This document shows, piece after piece, positions 1-6,236 of a DNA stretch of 7,594 nt. A program made the translations under genes and the position numbers. Origin of the DNA: an uncultured delta proteobacterium (GTDB lineage: Bacteria > Myxococcota_A > Polyangia > Polyangiales > Ga0077539); NCBI GenBank assembly GCA_903860995.1, contig CAIOSS010001230.1:1-7594 (forward strand), written 5' to 3'. Position 1 is the stretch's first letter; the number at the start of each line of letters is the position of its first letter. A model generated the notes under the pieces. It did not search any database, was not told the DNA's origin, and saw only the letters and a list, made by a program, of their open reading frames with translations.

Positions 1-1
1 C

Positions 2-166
2 CCGGATGCCGCGCCCGTCGCGGCCGCCGACGCCGGGGTGGTCGCCGCGCCGTTGGAGCCTGCGGCGCTCGAGGAGGGCTCGTCGGGGCACCGCAGCCGT
101 CACCGCCACCGCTCGCGCCCGCACCGAAGCCACCGGCACCGCGACGCGCCCGTCCCCGCGGAGTGA
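2..166 (+). CDS. C-terminal end of an unidentified protein with a His/Arg-rich tail (5' partial)
   Basis: The frame is open from the left edge to a TGA at 164-166, giving 54 codons. About 93% of them end in G or C, as in the confirmed genes, so this is probably the true end of an upstream gene. The first part is Ala/Pro/Val/Asp-rich low complexity. Codons 30-47 (bases 89-142) are a basic run in which 14 of 18 residues are His or Arg, and the protein then ends in APVPAE. No domain is visible, so the function is unknown. Such tails are usually disordered; binding of nucleic acid or metal is possible but unsupported. The stop lies 23 bases before the M1 peptidase start. Confidence 0.55.
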   Translation, partial: PDAAPVAAADAGVVAAPLEPAALEEGSSGHRSRHRHRSRPHRSHRHRDAPVPAE

Positions 167-176
167 CCCCCCGCGC

Positions 177-182
177 TACGCT
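177..182 (+). promoter_or_regulatory. Leaderless-type -10 element before the M1 peptidase gene
   Basis: TACGCT fits the TAnnnT pattern of a -10 hexamer. It ends exactly 7 bases before the ATG at 190 (spacer GGGCGCC), which would place transcription initiation at or next to the start codon. No Shine-Dalgarno precedes the ATG, as expected of a leaderless message. No convincing -35 is visible. The same arrangement, TAnnnT-nGGCGCC-ATGAG, occurs on the - strand at 3122-3107. Confidence 0.4.
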
Positions 183-189
183 GGGCGCC

Positions 190-2166
190 ATGAGACCCCT
201 GCCCCTGGCCGCCGTGCTGGGCTTCGCGCTGCTCCCGGACGAGGCGCTGTACGCGCAGACCGCGCCCTTCTACGACGCCACGCCGGGCCTCGCGGCGCTG
301 CGCCCCGCCGCCCGGCAGGCGCTCGCCGCGGCGGGGATCACCGCGCTCGACGCGCTCCCCGGCTACGACCTCACGCTCACGGTGCAGCCCGGGCCGCGCA
401 CCTTCACGCTGCGCGAGGAGGTGTACTTCACCAACACCGGGCGCGCGCCGCTGGGCGAGGTAGTGCTCCGGGTCTACGCCAACGCGGTGCGACCGCCGAC
501 GCCGCGGCCGGGCGATCCGCCGTGGGCGCCGCCGGTGCGCTTCACCCGCGGGGCCTGCGCGGGGGCGCGCTGCGCGGTGTCCGCCGAGTCGCCGTCGGTG
601 ATCGTCGTGCGGCCGTCGGCGCCCGTCGCGCCCGGCGGGAGGCTGCGCGTGACGCTCGAGCTCGAGGCGACGCTCCCGCAGATCGCGGCGGGGCGCACCA
701 ACCTGATGGCGCAGGGGATGGAGTCGCTCAGCGCGATGTCGGCGGGCGAGAGCGCCGGGGACTACGGGCTGCTCGCGGTGGGCGACGGCGTGGTGAGCAT
801 GGCCAACTTCTACCCGGTGCTCGCGCGTCGCGTCGGCGACCGCTGGGAGCGCACGGACTCCGGCGCCGTCGGCGACCTCGGGTCGGACGACCTCTCCAAC
901 GTGCACGCGCTCATCGACCTCCCGGCGGGCTACACCCTCGCCACGACGGGGGTGGCGCTGCGGCGCACCGAGGCAGCCGGCCGGCTGCGGGTGGAGGTCG
1001 GCGCGGCGGTGGTGCGCGACTTTGCCGTGATGGCGGGTGCGGCGCTGGAGGTCGCCACGCGGCGGGTGGGCGACGTCGAGGTGCGATCGATCTTCCAGCG
1101 GCAGCACCGCGCGGCGGGGCAGCGGGTGCTCGACGTGGCGGCGCACGCGATGGAGGTGTTCCAGCGGCGCTTCGGGCCGTACCCGTACGCCGACCTCGAC
1201 GTGGTGGAGGCGCCGCTCGTCGGGGGCGCCGGGGGCGTGGAGTTTCCGGGCCTGGTCACCGTCGCGAGCATGTTCTACGGCGACGCGTCGACCCCGTCGG
1301 GGCCGCCGACGAGGGTGGGCTCGGGCGGCGCGCTCGGGGGCCTCGGCGACCTCGGGGGGCTGCTCTCCGCGCTCGGCGGCGGGGGCGGAGGCGCCGGGCC
1401 GGCGGCGGCGCTCGGCCAGATGCTGCCGTCGATGCTGGAGTTCGTGACGGCCCACGAGGTGGCGCACCAGTGGTGGCACGGGCTGGTGGGCAGCGACTCG
1501 CGGGCCCACCCCTTCATCGACGAGTCGCTCGCGCAGTGGTCGGCGGCGCTCTACCTGGAAGAGCGCTACGGGGCCGAGCGCGCGCGCCGCGACGGCGACC
1601 TGCAGATCAAGATGAACTACCAGTTCATGCGCACGCTGGGTCAGGCGGACGCGGCGGTCGATCGCCCCGCCTCGGCCTTCGCGACCCCCATCGGGTACGC
1701 GGGTCTGGTGTACGGGAAGGGGCCGTACCTCTACAACGCCTGGCGCACGGCCGCGGGCGACGCGGTCTTCTGGCGGGCGATGCAGCGGTACGTGACCACG
1801 TGGCGGTGGCGCACGGCGCCCGCGACGGGCTTCCTCGACGCGCTCGTGGCCGAAGACCGGGCCCACGCGGCGCGCTACCGGGCGCTCGCGAGGCGCTGGC
1901 TGCACGAGGCCCACGGTGACGAAGACCTCGGGCAGATGGACCTCGGCGCCCTGGTGGGCAACATGCTCGGCGGCCCCGGGGGCCAGGCGTCGCCGGCGGT
2001 GCAGGACGCGCTCCGGATGCTCGGGCCGCTGCTGCAGGGGATTGGACGGCAGGGCGGCGGGAGCGGGTCGACGCCCGCCACGCCGGGTCTGCCCGGCGGC
2101 GACGTCTCGCCGCAGCAGCTCCAGGAGCTCCTCAACGGGGTGATGCAGCAGCTCGAGACGCAGTAG
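190..2166 (+). CDS. Exported M1-family zinc metallopeptidase (aminopeptidase)
   Basis: A 658-residue zinc aminopeptidase that should remove N-terminal residues from peptides in the periplasm or outside the cell. The N-terminus (MRPLPLAAVLGFALL, then a possible ALYA-Q cleavage site) looks like a Sec signal peptide without a lipobox. A beta-rich M1 N-terminal domain follows, from about residue 50 (YDLTLTVQPGPRTFTLREEV). GGVEFPG at 348-354 takes the place of the GAMEN exopeptidase motif, with E351 as the likely N-terminus anchor. The zinc site is HEVAH at 422-426 plus E445, exactly HExxH-x18-E. Y508 in VYGKGPYLYNAW is the likely transition-state tyrosine. Two oddities are a Gly/Leu-rich insert at about 378-416, between the GAMEN-like motif and HExxH, and a similar stretch at 584-615 before a Gly/Pro/Gln-rich C-terminus. 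The ATG at 190 is preferred to the in-frame GTG at 163 because it starts the signal peptide and follows a -10 element. The natural substrate is unknown. Confidence 0.93.
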   Translation: MRPLPLAAVLGFALLPDEALYAQTAPFYDATPGLAALRPAARQALAAAGITALDALPGYDLTLTVQPGPRTFTLREEVYFTNTGRAPLGEVVLRVYANAVRPPTPRPGDPPWAPPVRFTRGACAGARCAVSAESPSVIVVRPSAPVAPGGRLRVTLELEATLPQIAAGRTNLMAQGMESLSAMSAGESAGDYGLLAVGDGVVSMANFYPVLARRVGDRWERTDSGAVGDLGSDDLSNVHALIDLPAGYTLATTGVALRRTEAAGRLRVEVGAAVVRDFAVMAGAALEVATRRVGDVEVRSIFQRQHRAAGQRVLDVAAHAMEVFQRRFGPYPYADLDVVEAPLVGGAGGVEFPGLVTVASMFYGDASTPSGPPTRVGSGGALGGLGDLGGLLSALGGGGGGAGPAAALGQMLPSMLEFVTAHEVAHQWWHGLVGSDSRAHPFIDESLAQWSAALYLEERYGAERARRDGDLQIKMNYQFMRTLGQADAAVDRPASAFATPIGYAGLVYGKGPYLYNAWRTAAGDAVFWRAMQRYVTTWRWRTAPATGFLDALVAEDRAHAARYRALARRWLHEAHGDEDLGQMDLGALVGNMLGGPGGQASPAVQDALRMLGPLLQGIGRQGGGSGSTPATPGLPGGDVSPQQLQELLNGVMQQLETQ

Positions 2167-2177
2167 CTTCTCGCGCG

Positions 2178-2687
2178 ATGGAGACGACGGAGACGATCGT
2201 GGTGCGCGCGGCGCGGCGCGACGACATGGCCGCGGTGCTGGCGATCTACAACGACGCGGTCGCGCACACGACGGCGACCTTCGACTACGACCTGCGCGCG
2301 CTCGCGCGGCAGCAGAGCCTGTTCGACGACAAGCAGCACGACGGCTACGGCTTCATCGTGGCCGAGGCCGAGGCCGCCGGCGTGCTGGGCTTCGCGACCT
2401 ACGGGCTCTTCCGCTCGCGGCCCGGGTGGCGCTTCGCGTGCGAGCACTCGGTGTACGTGGGCGCTGCGGCGCGGCGCCGCGGGCTCGGCCGAAGGCTCAT
2501 CGCGCCGCTGGTCGAGCACGCGCGGGGGCGAGGGTTCCACACGATGGTGGGGGTGGTCGACGCGGGCAACGCGGCGTCGATGGCCCTGCACCACGCGTGC
2601 GGCTTCGAGACCTTCGGGCTGCTGAAGGAGGCCGGGTTCAAGTTCGACCGCTGGCTCGACGTGGCCTTCGTCGGCCTGCGGCTCTGA
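2178..2687 (+). CDS. GNAT N-acetyltransferase, phosphinothricin/MnaT-like
   Basis: A 169-residue, single-domain GNAT enzyme, the usual length for the family. It should transfer the acetyl group of acetyl-CoA to the amino group of a small molecule in the cytoplasm. The N-terminal VVRAARRDDMAAVLAIYNDAV is the beta1-alpha1 segment typical of the Pat group. The acetyl-CoA pyrophosphate loop is RRRGLG at 99-104, preceded by the strand HSVYVG. NAASMALHHACGF (131-143) is the conserved N-x-x-S-x-x-LH-x-x-GF segment, and DRWLDVAF (157-164) matches the family C-terminus. These features point to the phosphinothricin/methionine sulfone acetyltransferase subgroup, but the substrate cannot be read from sequence. 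The ATG lies 11 bases after the M1 peptidase stop with no clear Shine-Dalgarno or promoter, so it is probably co-transcribed and may be translated by coupling. Confidence 0.9.
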   Translation: METTETIVVRAARRDDMAAVLAIYNDAVAHTTATFDYDLRALARQQSLFDDKQHDGYGFIVAEAEAAGVLGFATYGLFRSRPGWRFACEHSVYVGAAARRRGLGRRLIAPLVEHARGRGFHTMVGVVDAGNAASMALHHACGFETFGLLKEAGFKFDRWLDVAFVGLRL

Positions 2688-2690
2688 CCG

Positions 2691-2718
2691 GCCCGGGGGG
2701 CGGGGGGGGGCCCCGGGC
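2691..2718 (+). terminator. GC-rich hairpin after the M1 peptidase/GNAT unit, possible terminator
   Basis: Three bases after the acetyltransferase stop, GCCCGGGG (2691-2698) pairs perfectly with CCCCGGGC (2711-2718) around a 12-base loop that is all G except one C. The 8-bp all-GC stem at the end of a transcription unit suggests termination, but there is no T-tract, so it is not a classical intrinsic terminator. The G-run (2695-2710, broken once by C) could also form a G-quadruplex. Confidence 0.4.
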
Positions 2719-2763
2719 GCCCGGTTGAAGGGCGCGGCGAGGTCGCCTACCCCGCGCCCCGGT

Positions 2764-2820
2764 CGAGGAGGGCAGCGGTGCCTCCTCGCCGCGCGGTCGT
2801 CGTCACGCAGGAGCCTCCTG
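2764..2820 (+). promoter_or_regulatory. Strong Shine-Dalgarno embedded in competing inverted repeats
   Basis: AGGAG at 2809-2813 is one of the clearest ribosome binding sites in the window, 7 bases before the ATG at 2821. It lies inside the interrupted palindrome CAGGAGCCTCCTG (2808-2820). Upstream, CGAGGAGG (2764-2771) pairs perfectly with CCTCCTCG (2781-2788) around a 9-base loop. The 2781-2788 arm is also complementary to the AGGAG, so at least two alternative foldings could hide or expose the site. This resembles a translational switch, but no ligand or known riboswitch class is recognisable and G/C-rich repeats arise easily by chance here. Confidence 0.35.
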
Positions 2821-2895
2821 ATGTCCCTCTCCCTCTCGCTCCGTACTCTGCTCGGTCTCTCCCTCGGCCTGTCCCTCGCGGCCTTTGCCCTCTGA
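2821..2895 (+). CDS. Small hydrophobic ORF (24 aa), or the signal peptide of a gene interrupted by TGA
   Basis: The ORF encodes MSLSLSLRTLLGLSLGLSLAAFAL and stops at TGA (2893-2895). The peptide is hydrophobic, Leu/Ser-rich, has a single Arg, and reads like a Sec signal peptide or one membrane helix. Initiation is well supported by AGGAG 7 bases upstream. Beyond the TGA the frame stays open to a TAG at 3121-3123. Its first 55 codons all end in G or C and encode protein-like sequence with two cysteines (starting PNTPLHLTTSARVERNY). Either this is a genuine tiny membrane or leader peptide, or it is the start of a small secreted protein lost to a nonsense mutation or sequencing error. A single A-to-G change would make the stop a Trp codon. 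I see no convincing SECIS-like hairpin for selenocysteine. I recognise no family. Confidence 0.35.
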   Translation: MSLSLSLRTLLGLSLGLSLAAFAL

Positions 2896-2942
2896 CCCAA
2901 CACCCCGCTCCACCTCACGACCTCGGCGCGCGTCGAGCGCAA

Positions 2943-3109
2943 CTACGCCCGCCACTGCACGGCCTTCCGCCGCACCTGCCCCGTCGCGCGCGGCGCCGCC
3001 TCGGACGCGGTCACCCGCGCGCGCCACGCCGGGGTCGTCGCCCGCGGGCCCGAGCGCACCCGACCAGCCCGAGGAGGGACATCGCCAACACGCCACGCCG
3101 CACGCTCAT
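2943..3109 (-). pseudogene. Broken small lipoprotein-like ORF
   Basis: From an ATG at 3109 the - strand encodes MSVRRGVLAMSLLGLVGC. This has two arginines, a hydrophobic stretch and a lipobox (LVGC, Cys18), as in exported lipoproteins. Without correction the frame turns Arg-rich and stops at 3011-3013 after 32 residues. Third-position GC bias switches to the neighbouring frame at about 3056, right after the cysteine codon. One missing base there would give a Cys-x-SGPRATTPAW-type lipoprotein of about 55 residues ending at the TAG at 2943-2945. A leaderless-type -10 element precedes the ATG. It lies 32 bases after the SprT-DUF2786 stop on the same strand. It may be a pseudogene, a sequencing error, or chance; the opposite-strand ORF at 2821 competes for the same coding bias. 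Confidence 0.35.
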
Positions 3110-3116
3110 GGCGCCG

Positions 3117-3122
3117 ACGATA
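3117..3122 (-). promoter_or_regulatory. Leaderless-type -10 element before the small lipoprotein-like ORF
   Basis: Read on the - strand, TATCGT ends 7 bases before the ATG at 3109, with spacer CGGCGCC. The M1 peptidase start has TACGCT, spacer GGGCGCC, then ATGAG. The shared spacing, GGCGCC core and ATGAG suggest the same promoter-start architecture. The element lies just downstream of the SprT-DUF2786 stop and would let this ORF be transcribed on its own. Confidence 0.35.
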
Positions 3123-3141
3123 GCCCGACCGCCCCCCGGCG

Positions 3142-4239
3142 CTACGAGCGCCCCGGGCCCAGCAATCCCCCGCCGCCGCCGCCGCCGCCGCGGGACCCGT
3201 CGACGCCCCGGTGCAGGACGAGCTGCTTGCCCGCCTCGCGGCCCTGCGCGTGCGCCGAGGTGCGGGTCGCCGCCGCGCGGCTGATGGTGCGCACCCGCGG
3301 ATACCTGCGCTGGTAATACTCGTCCAGGGCGGGGTCGCCCGCCCACACGAGGCCGGTCTCCTGCTGGCCCTTGCGCTCGGCGCGGAGCTTCTCGAGGAAG
3401 CCCATCATCACGCCGGTGCGGTAGGCCCGCCGGTCGCGGTCGCCGGTGAGCCGGTTGAGGCGCTTGTGCAGCGTCCAGCGCGCGTCGGCGGTGTGGTCGA
3501 GGAAGGAGTGCACGTACTCCGCCATGGAGACGTTCTCGGGGGTGCCGAGGACCTCCAGCACCGAGGCCCCGCGGCCCTCCCGCACGCGCCACACGTTGAC
3601 CCAGATGCACTGCACGAAGAAGTGCTCGGACAGGATGGCCGCGAGGAAGCGCGACGCCTCCTCGACGCGCCCGGTGGGCTCGCCCAGGTGCTTGTGGATG
3701 TACCCCCGCGCGGCCTTGGCCCGCACCGCGTCGAGGTTGTACTTAAGCATCAGCTTCTGCGCGGTGTTCATCGCCGCCTGCGCCTCGTGCTCGTTGGGGC
3801 TGCCGGCGAGCGCGAGGAGCTTGGCGATCTTGTCGAGCGCCGACGCAGTGGTCGCGTCGGTCGACCCGCGCGCCTCGGGCACCCCGGTCGCGCCGCCGTC
3901 GATGCCCCGGTCGGCGCACACCCGCTGGAACACCGGCCCGTGCGCGGTCTCGTCGCGCGCCCCGATCACCTCGTCGACGAACTGGTGCGCCATCTCATGC
4001 TTGAGCACCTCCGTCACCACGCCCCACGGGTGGTCGAGGAGGAAGCGCCGCGACACCTCGATCACGCGCTCGCCGCGCACCCAGCGACCGAGGAAGCTCG
4101 TCGCGTCCGCGAGGCGCATCCCGGGCGGCCGCATGCGGTCCTGGAAGAGGGCGTAGTTGAGGTTGCGCCAGCCGTCGGCGAGGGCCCGCAGCGCGGCGGC
4201 GGCGAGGTCGGCGGAGAGTTCTTCGAGCTTCGATTCCAT
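3142..4239 (-). CDS. SprT-like zinc metalloprotease fused to DUF2786
   Basis: A 365-residue cytoplasmic protein with no signal peptide. Residues 1-115 resemble a SprT-like zincin: HEMAH at 81-85 (zinc ligands H81 and H85, catalytic E82) with H100 in HGPVF as the likely third ligand. Residues about 134-172 (ALDKIAKLLALAGSPNEHEA, ending KLMLKYNLD) are a clear DUF2786 domain, a short helical domain of unknown function. A conserved-looking C-terminal domain follows, from about 180 to 312 (YRTGVMMGFLEKL near its end). The tail carries eight consecutive Gly (351-358). SprT/Spartan proteases elsewhere degrade DNA-protein crosslinks, so a role in DNA or protein quality control is a reasonable guess, not shown here. 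The ATG at 4239 begins the SprT-like fold. The frame stays open upstream only because it runs antisense to aguA. No Shine-Dalgarno is seen. It is transcribed divergently from aguA. Confidence 0.85.
   Translation of the reverse strand: MESKLEELSADLAAAALRALADGWRNLNYALFQDRMRPPGMRLADATSFLGRWVRGERVIEVSRRFLLDHPWGVVTEVLKHEMAHQFVDEVIGARDETAHGPVFQRVCADRGIDGGATGVPEARGSTDATTASALDKIAKLLALAGSPNEHEAQAAMNTAQKLMLKYNLDAVRAKAARGYIHKHLGEPTGRVEEASRFLAAILSEHFFVQCIWVNVWRVREGRGASVLEVLGTPENVSMAEYVHSFLDHTADARWTLHKRLNRLTGDRDRRAYRTGVMMGFLEKLRAERKGQQETGLVWAGDPALDEYYQRRYPRVRTISRAAATRTSAHAQGREAGKQLVLHRGVDGSRGGGGGGGGLLGPGRS
3170..3190. repeat. (CCG)7 trinucleotide tract
   Basis: Seven perfect CCG units lie inside the 3' end of the SprT-DUF2786 gene. 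On its coding strand they supply most of the eight-glycine run near the C-terminus. Slippage would change the glycine count in whole codons and not shift the frame. Confidence 0.85.
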
Positions 4240-4261
4240 CGCGGCGGACCAAGAGAGCACA

Positions 4262-4273
4262 CGCCCCGGGGCG
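4262..4273. promoter_or_regulatory. 12-base perfect palindrome in the divergent intergenic region
   Basis: CGCCCCGGGGCG is a perfect palindrome between the divergent starts of the SprT-DUF2786 gene (4239) and aguA (4321), 7 bases upstream of the candidate aguA -35. A dimeric regulator could bind here and affect both directions. Composition is nearly pure GC, so chance is a serious alternative. Confidence 0.25.
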
Positions 4274-4280
4274 CGGCCAG

Positions 4281-4310
4281 TTGTCGCCCCAGGCACCGCG
4301 CGGGTAGTGT
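4281..4310 (+). promoter_or_regulatory. Candidate promoter of the aguA operon
   Basis: TTGTCG (4281-4286, 4 of 6 to TTGACA) and TAGTGT (4305-4310, TAnnnT form) are 18 bases apart. The -10 ends 10 bases before the aguA ATG, so the transcript would have a leader of only a few bases. The absence of a Shine-Dalgarno before aguA fits this. It is the only sigma70-like pair I see upstream of the operon. Confidence 0.4.
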
Positions 4311-4320
4311 CCGCGCCCCG

Positions 4321-5351
4321 ATGACCACCGAAGCCGTCCTCCAGCCCGCCGAGTGGGCGCCGCACGACGCCGTCTGGCTCGCCTGGCCCAGCCATGAAGA
4401 ACTCTGGAAGTTCGCGCTCCCAGAGGCCCGGCGCTCGTTCACCGCCCTCTGCCGCGCCATCGCCCGCGACGGCGGCGAGCGCCTGGAGATCCTCGCGCCC
4501 GACGGGGTCGAGGAGACCGTGGCCCGCGCCGCCCTCCACGGCCTCGACGCGCGCTTCCACCAGATCCCCTTCGGGGACATCTGGGTGCGCGACACGGCGC
4601 CCGTCTTCATGCACGGCGCCGACGGCGCGGTGGTCGCCGCGCGCTTCGCCTTCAACGGCTGGGGCGGAAAGTACGTGCTCCGGTATGACGACGCCGTGGG
4701 CGACGCCGTGGCGAAGGCCTCGGGCTTCCGCGCCGTCCGGCACGACCTCGTGCTGGAGGGCGGCAGCATCGAGGTCGACGGCGAGGGCACGGTGCTCTCC
4801 TCGCGTCAGTGCCTGCTCAACCGCAACCGCAACCCCGAGCTGGGCGAGGAGGCCATCACCCGCGCCGTCCTCGACGCCTACGGCGGCACCCGGATGCTCT
4901 GGGTCACCGACGGGCTCATCAACGACCACACCGACGGGCACATCGACACCATCGCGCGCTTCGTCGCCCCGGGCGTCATCGCCCTGATGGAGCCCTCCGG
5001 CGGCGACGACCCCAACCGGGACATCCTGCTCCGGCTGCGCGACGAGCTCACCGGGCAGCGCGACGCGCTCGGCCGCCCCATCGAGCTGGTGTTCGTCCCG
5101 TCGCCGGGCCGCGTCGAAGACGAAGACGGCCGGGTGATGCCCGCGAGCCACCTCAACTTCTACATCGGCAACCGCACCGTGGTGGTGCCGACCTACGGCA
5201 CCGCGTGGGACGACGCCGCGGCGCGCGCGGTGGAGCGCCTCTTCCCCGGCCGCCACGTCGAGCCCATCGACGCGCTCGCCATCCTCGAGGGCGGCGGCGC
5301 CTTCCACTGCATCACCCAGCAGCAGCCCACCCGCCGGAAGCACGCCGCGCC

Positions 5352-5355
<4 letters not shown>
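4321..5355 (+). CDS. aguA: Agmatine deiminase (agmatine iminohydrolase)
   Basis: Hydrolyses agmatine to N-carbamoylputrescine and ammonia, the first step of the agmatine route to putrescine, in the cytoplasm. The 344-residue protein belongs to the guanidino-group-modifying family (peptidylarginine deiminase, Porphyromonas type). Visible motifs in order are HDAVWLAWPSHEELW (15-29), WVRDTAPVF (88-96, D91), FNGWGGKY (111-118), EGGS (147-150, substrate Glu), NDHTDGHIDT (201-210, catalytic H207), and GGGAFHCITQQQP (324-336) with nucleophile C330. All expected catalytic residues are present. The GGGxxHC-ITQQ ending favours agmatine over arginine deiminase, and the adjacent aguB supports this strongly. 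It is the first gene of a + strand operon, with a stop overlapping the aguB start in ATGA. No arginine decarboxylase is seen here, so the agmatine source lies elsewhere. Confidence 0.96.

Positions 5356-6232
<877 letters not shown>

Positions 6233-6236
<4 letters not shown>

Larger units (their letters stand above)
2688..3141. other. Gap between converging units, apparently holding damaged or very small genes
   Basis: This 454-base stretch has no intact gene of ordinary size. In order it holds the hairpin at 2691-2718, inverted repeats and a Shine-Dalgarno at 2764-2820, a 24-codon ORF at 2821-2895, and a broken - strand lipoprotein-like ORF at 2943-3109 with its -10 element. From 2896 to 3060, all 55 codons read in the + frame of the 24-codon ORF end in G or C. 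The other two + frames have many A/T third positions, so the stretch behaves like coding DNA. The same phase is also third position for one - strand frame, so the bias alone does not reveal the strand. After about 3060 the bias moves to a different phase. Confidence 0.55.

Noticed and set aside
163..189. Upstream GTG start for the M1 peptidase
   Set aside because: It would add nine residues (a polar stretch) before the signal peptide and overlap the upstream stop. The ATG at 190 fits the signal peptide and the -10 element.
100..1914. 604-codon open frame on the - strand antisense to the M1 peptidase
   Set aside because: Rich in Arg, His and Pro with no recognisable motif. It mirrors the codon bias of the real gene.
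6..1919. 637-codon open frame on the + strand overlapping the M1 peptidase
   Set aside because: Arg/Gly/Ala-only composition with no domain. It is a shifted reading of the peptidase gene, kept open by high GC.
2725..2753. TTGAAG plus TACCCC, 17 bases apart, as a promoter for the 24-codon ORF
   Set aside because: The -35 is fair, but the -10 matches only two positions of TATAAT and lacks the final T.
2893..2895. TGA read as selenocysteine
   Set aside because: No convincing SECIS-like hairpin follows the codon, and the position right after a signal peptide is not a redox motif.
1875..2942. 355-codon - strand open frame opposite the end of the M1 peptidase and the acetyltransferase
   Set aside because: Antisense to two well-supported genes and lacking any domain. 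Only its uppermost part borders the possible lipoprotein frame.
3138..3152. Short hairpin GGCGCT-ACG-AGCGCC over the SprT-DUF2786 stop codon as a terminator
   Set aside because: Only six base pairs, no T-tract on the - strand side, and such repeats are common at this GC content.
2778..3284. GTG-start ORF with GAGGAGG 5-6 bases upstream
   Set aside because: The ribosome-site-like sequence is attractive, but the product is Pro/Arg low complexity, third-position GC is poor in this frame, and the end runs antisense into the SprT-DUF2786 gene.
4240..5343. Continuation of the SprT-DUF2786 frame upstream, antisense to aguA
   Set aside because: No motif in this part. The family-like sequence starts at the ATG at 4239, and the opposite strand carries complete aguA with all catalytic residues.
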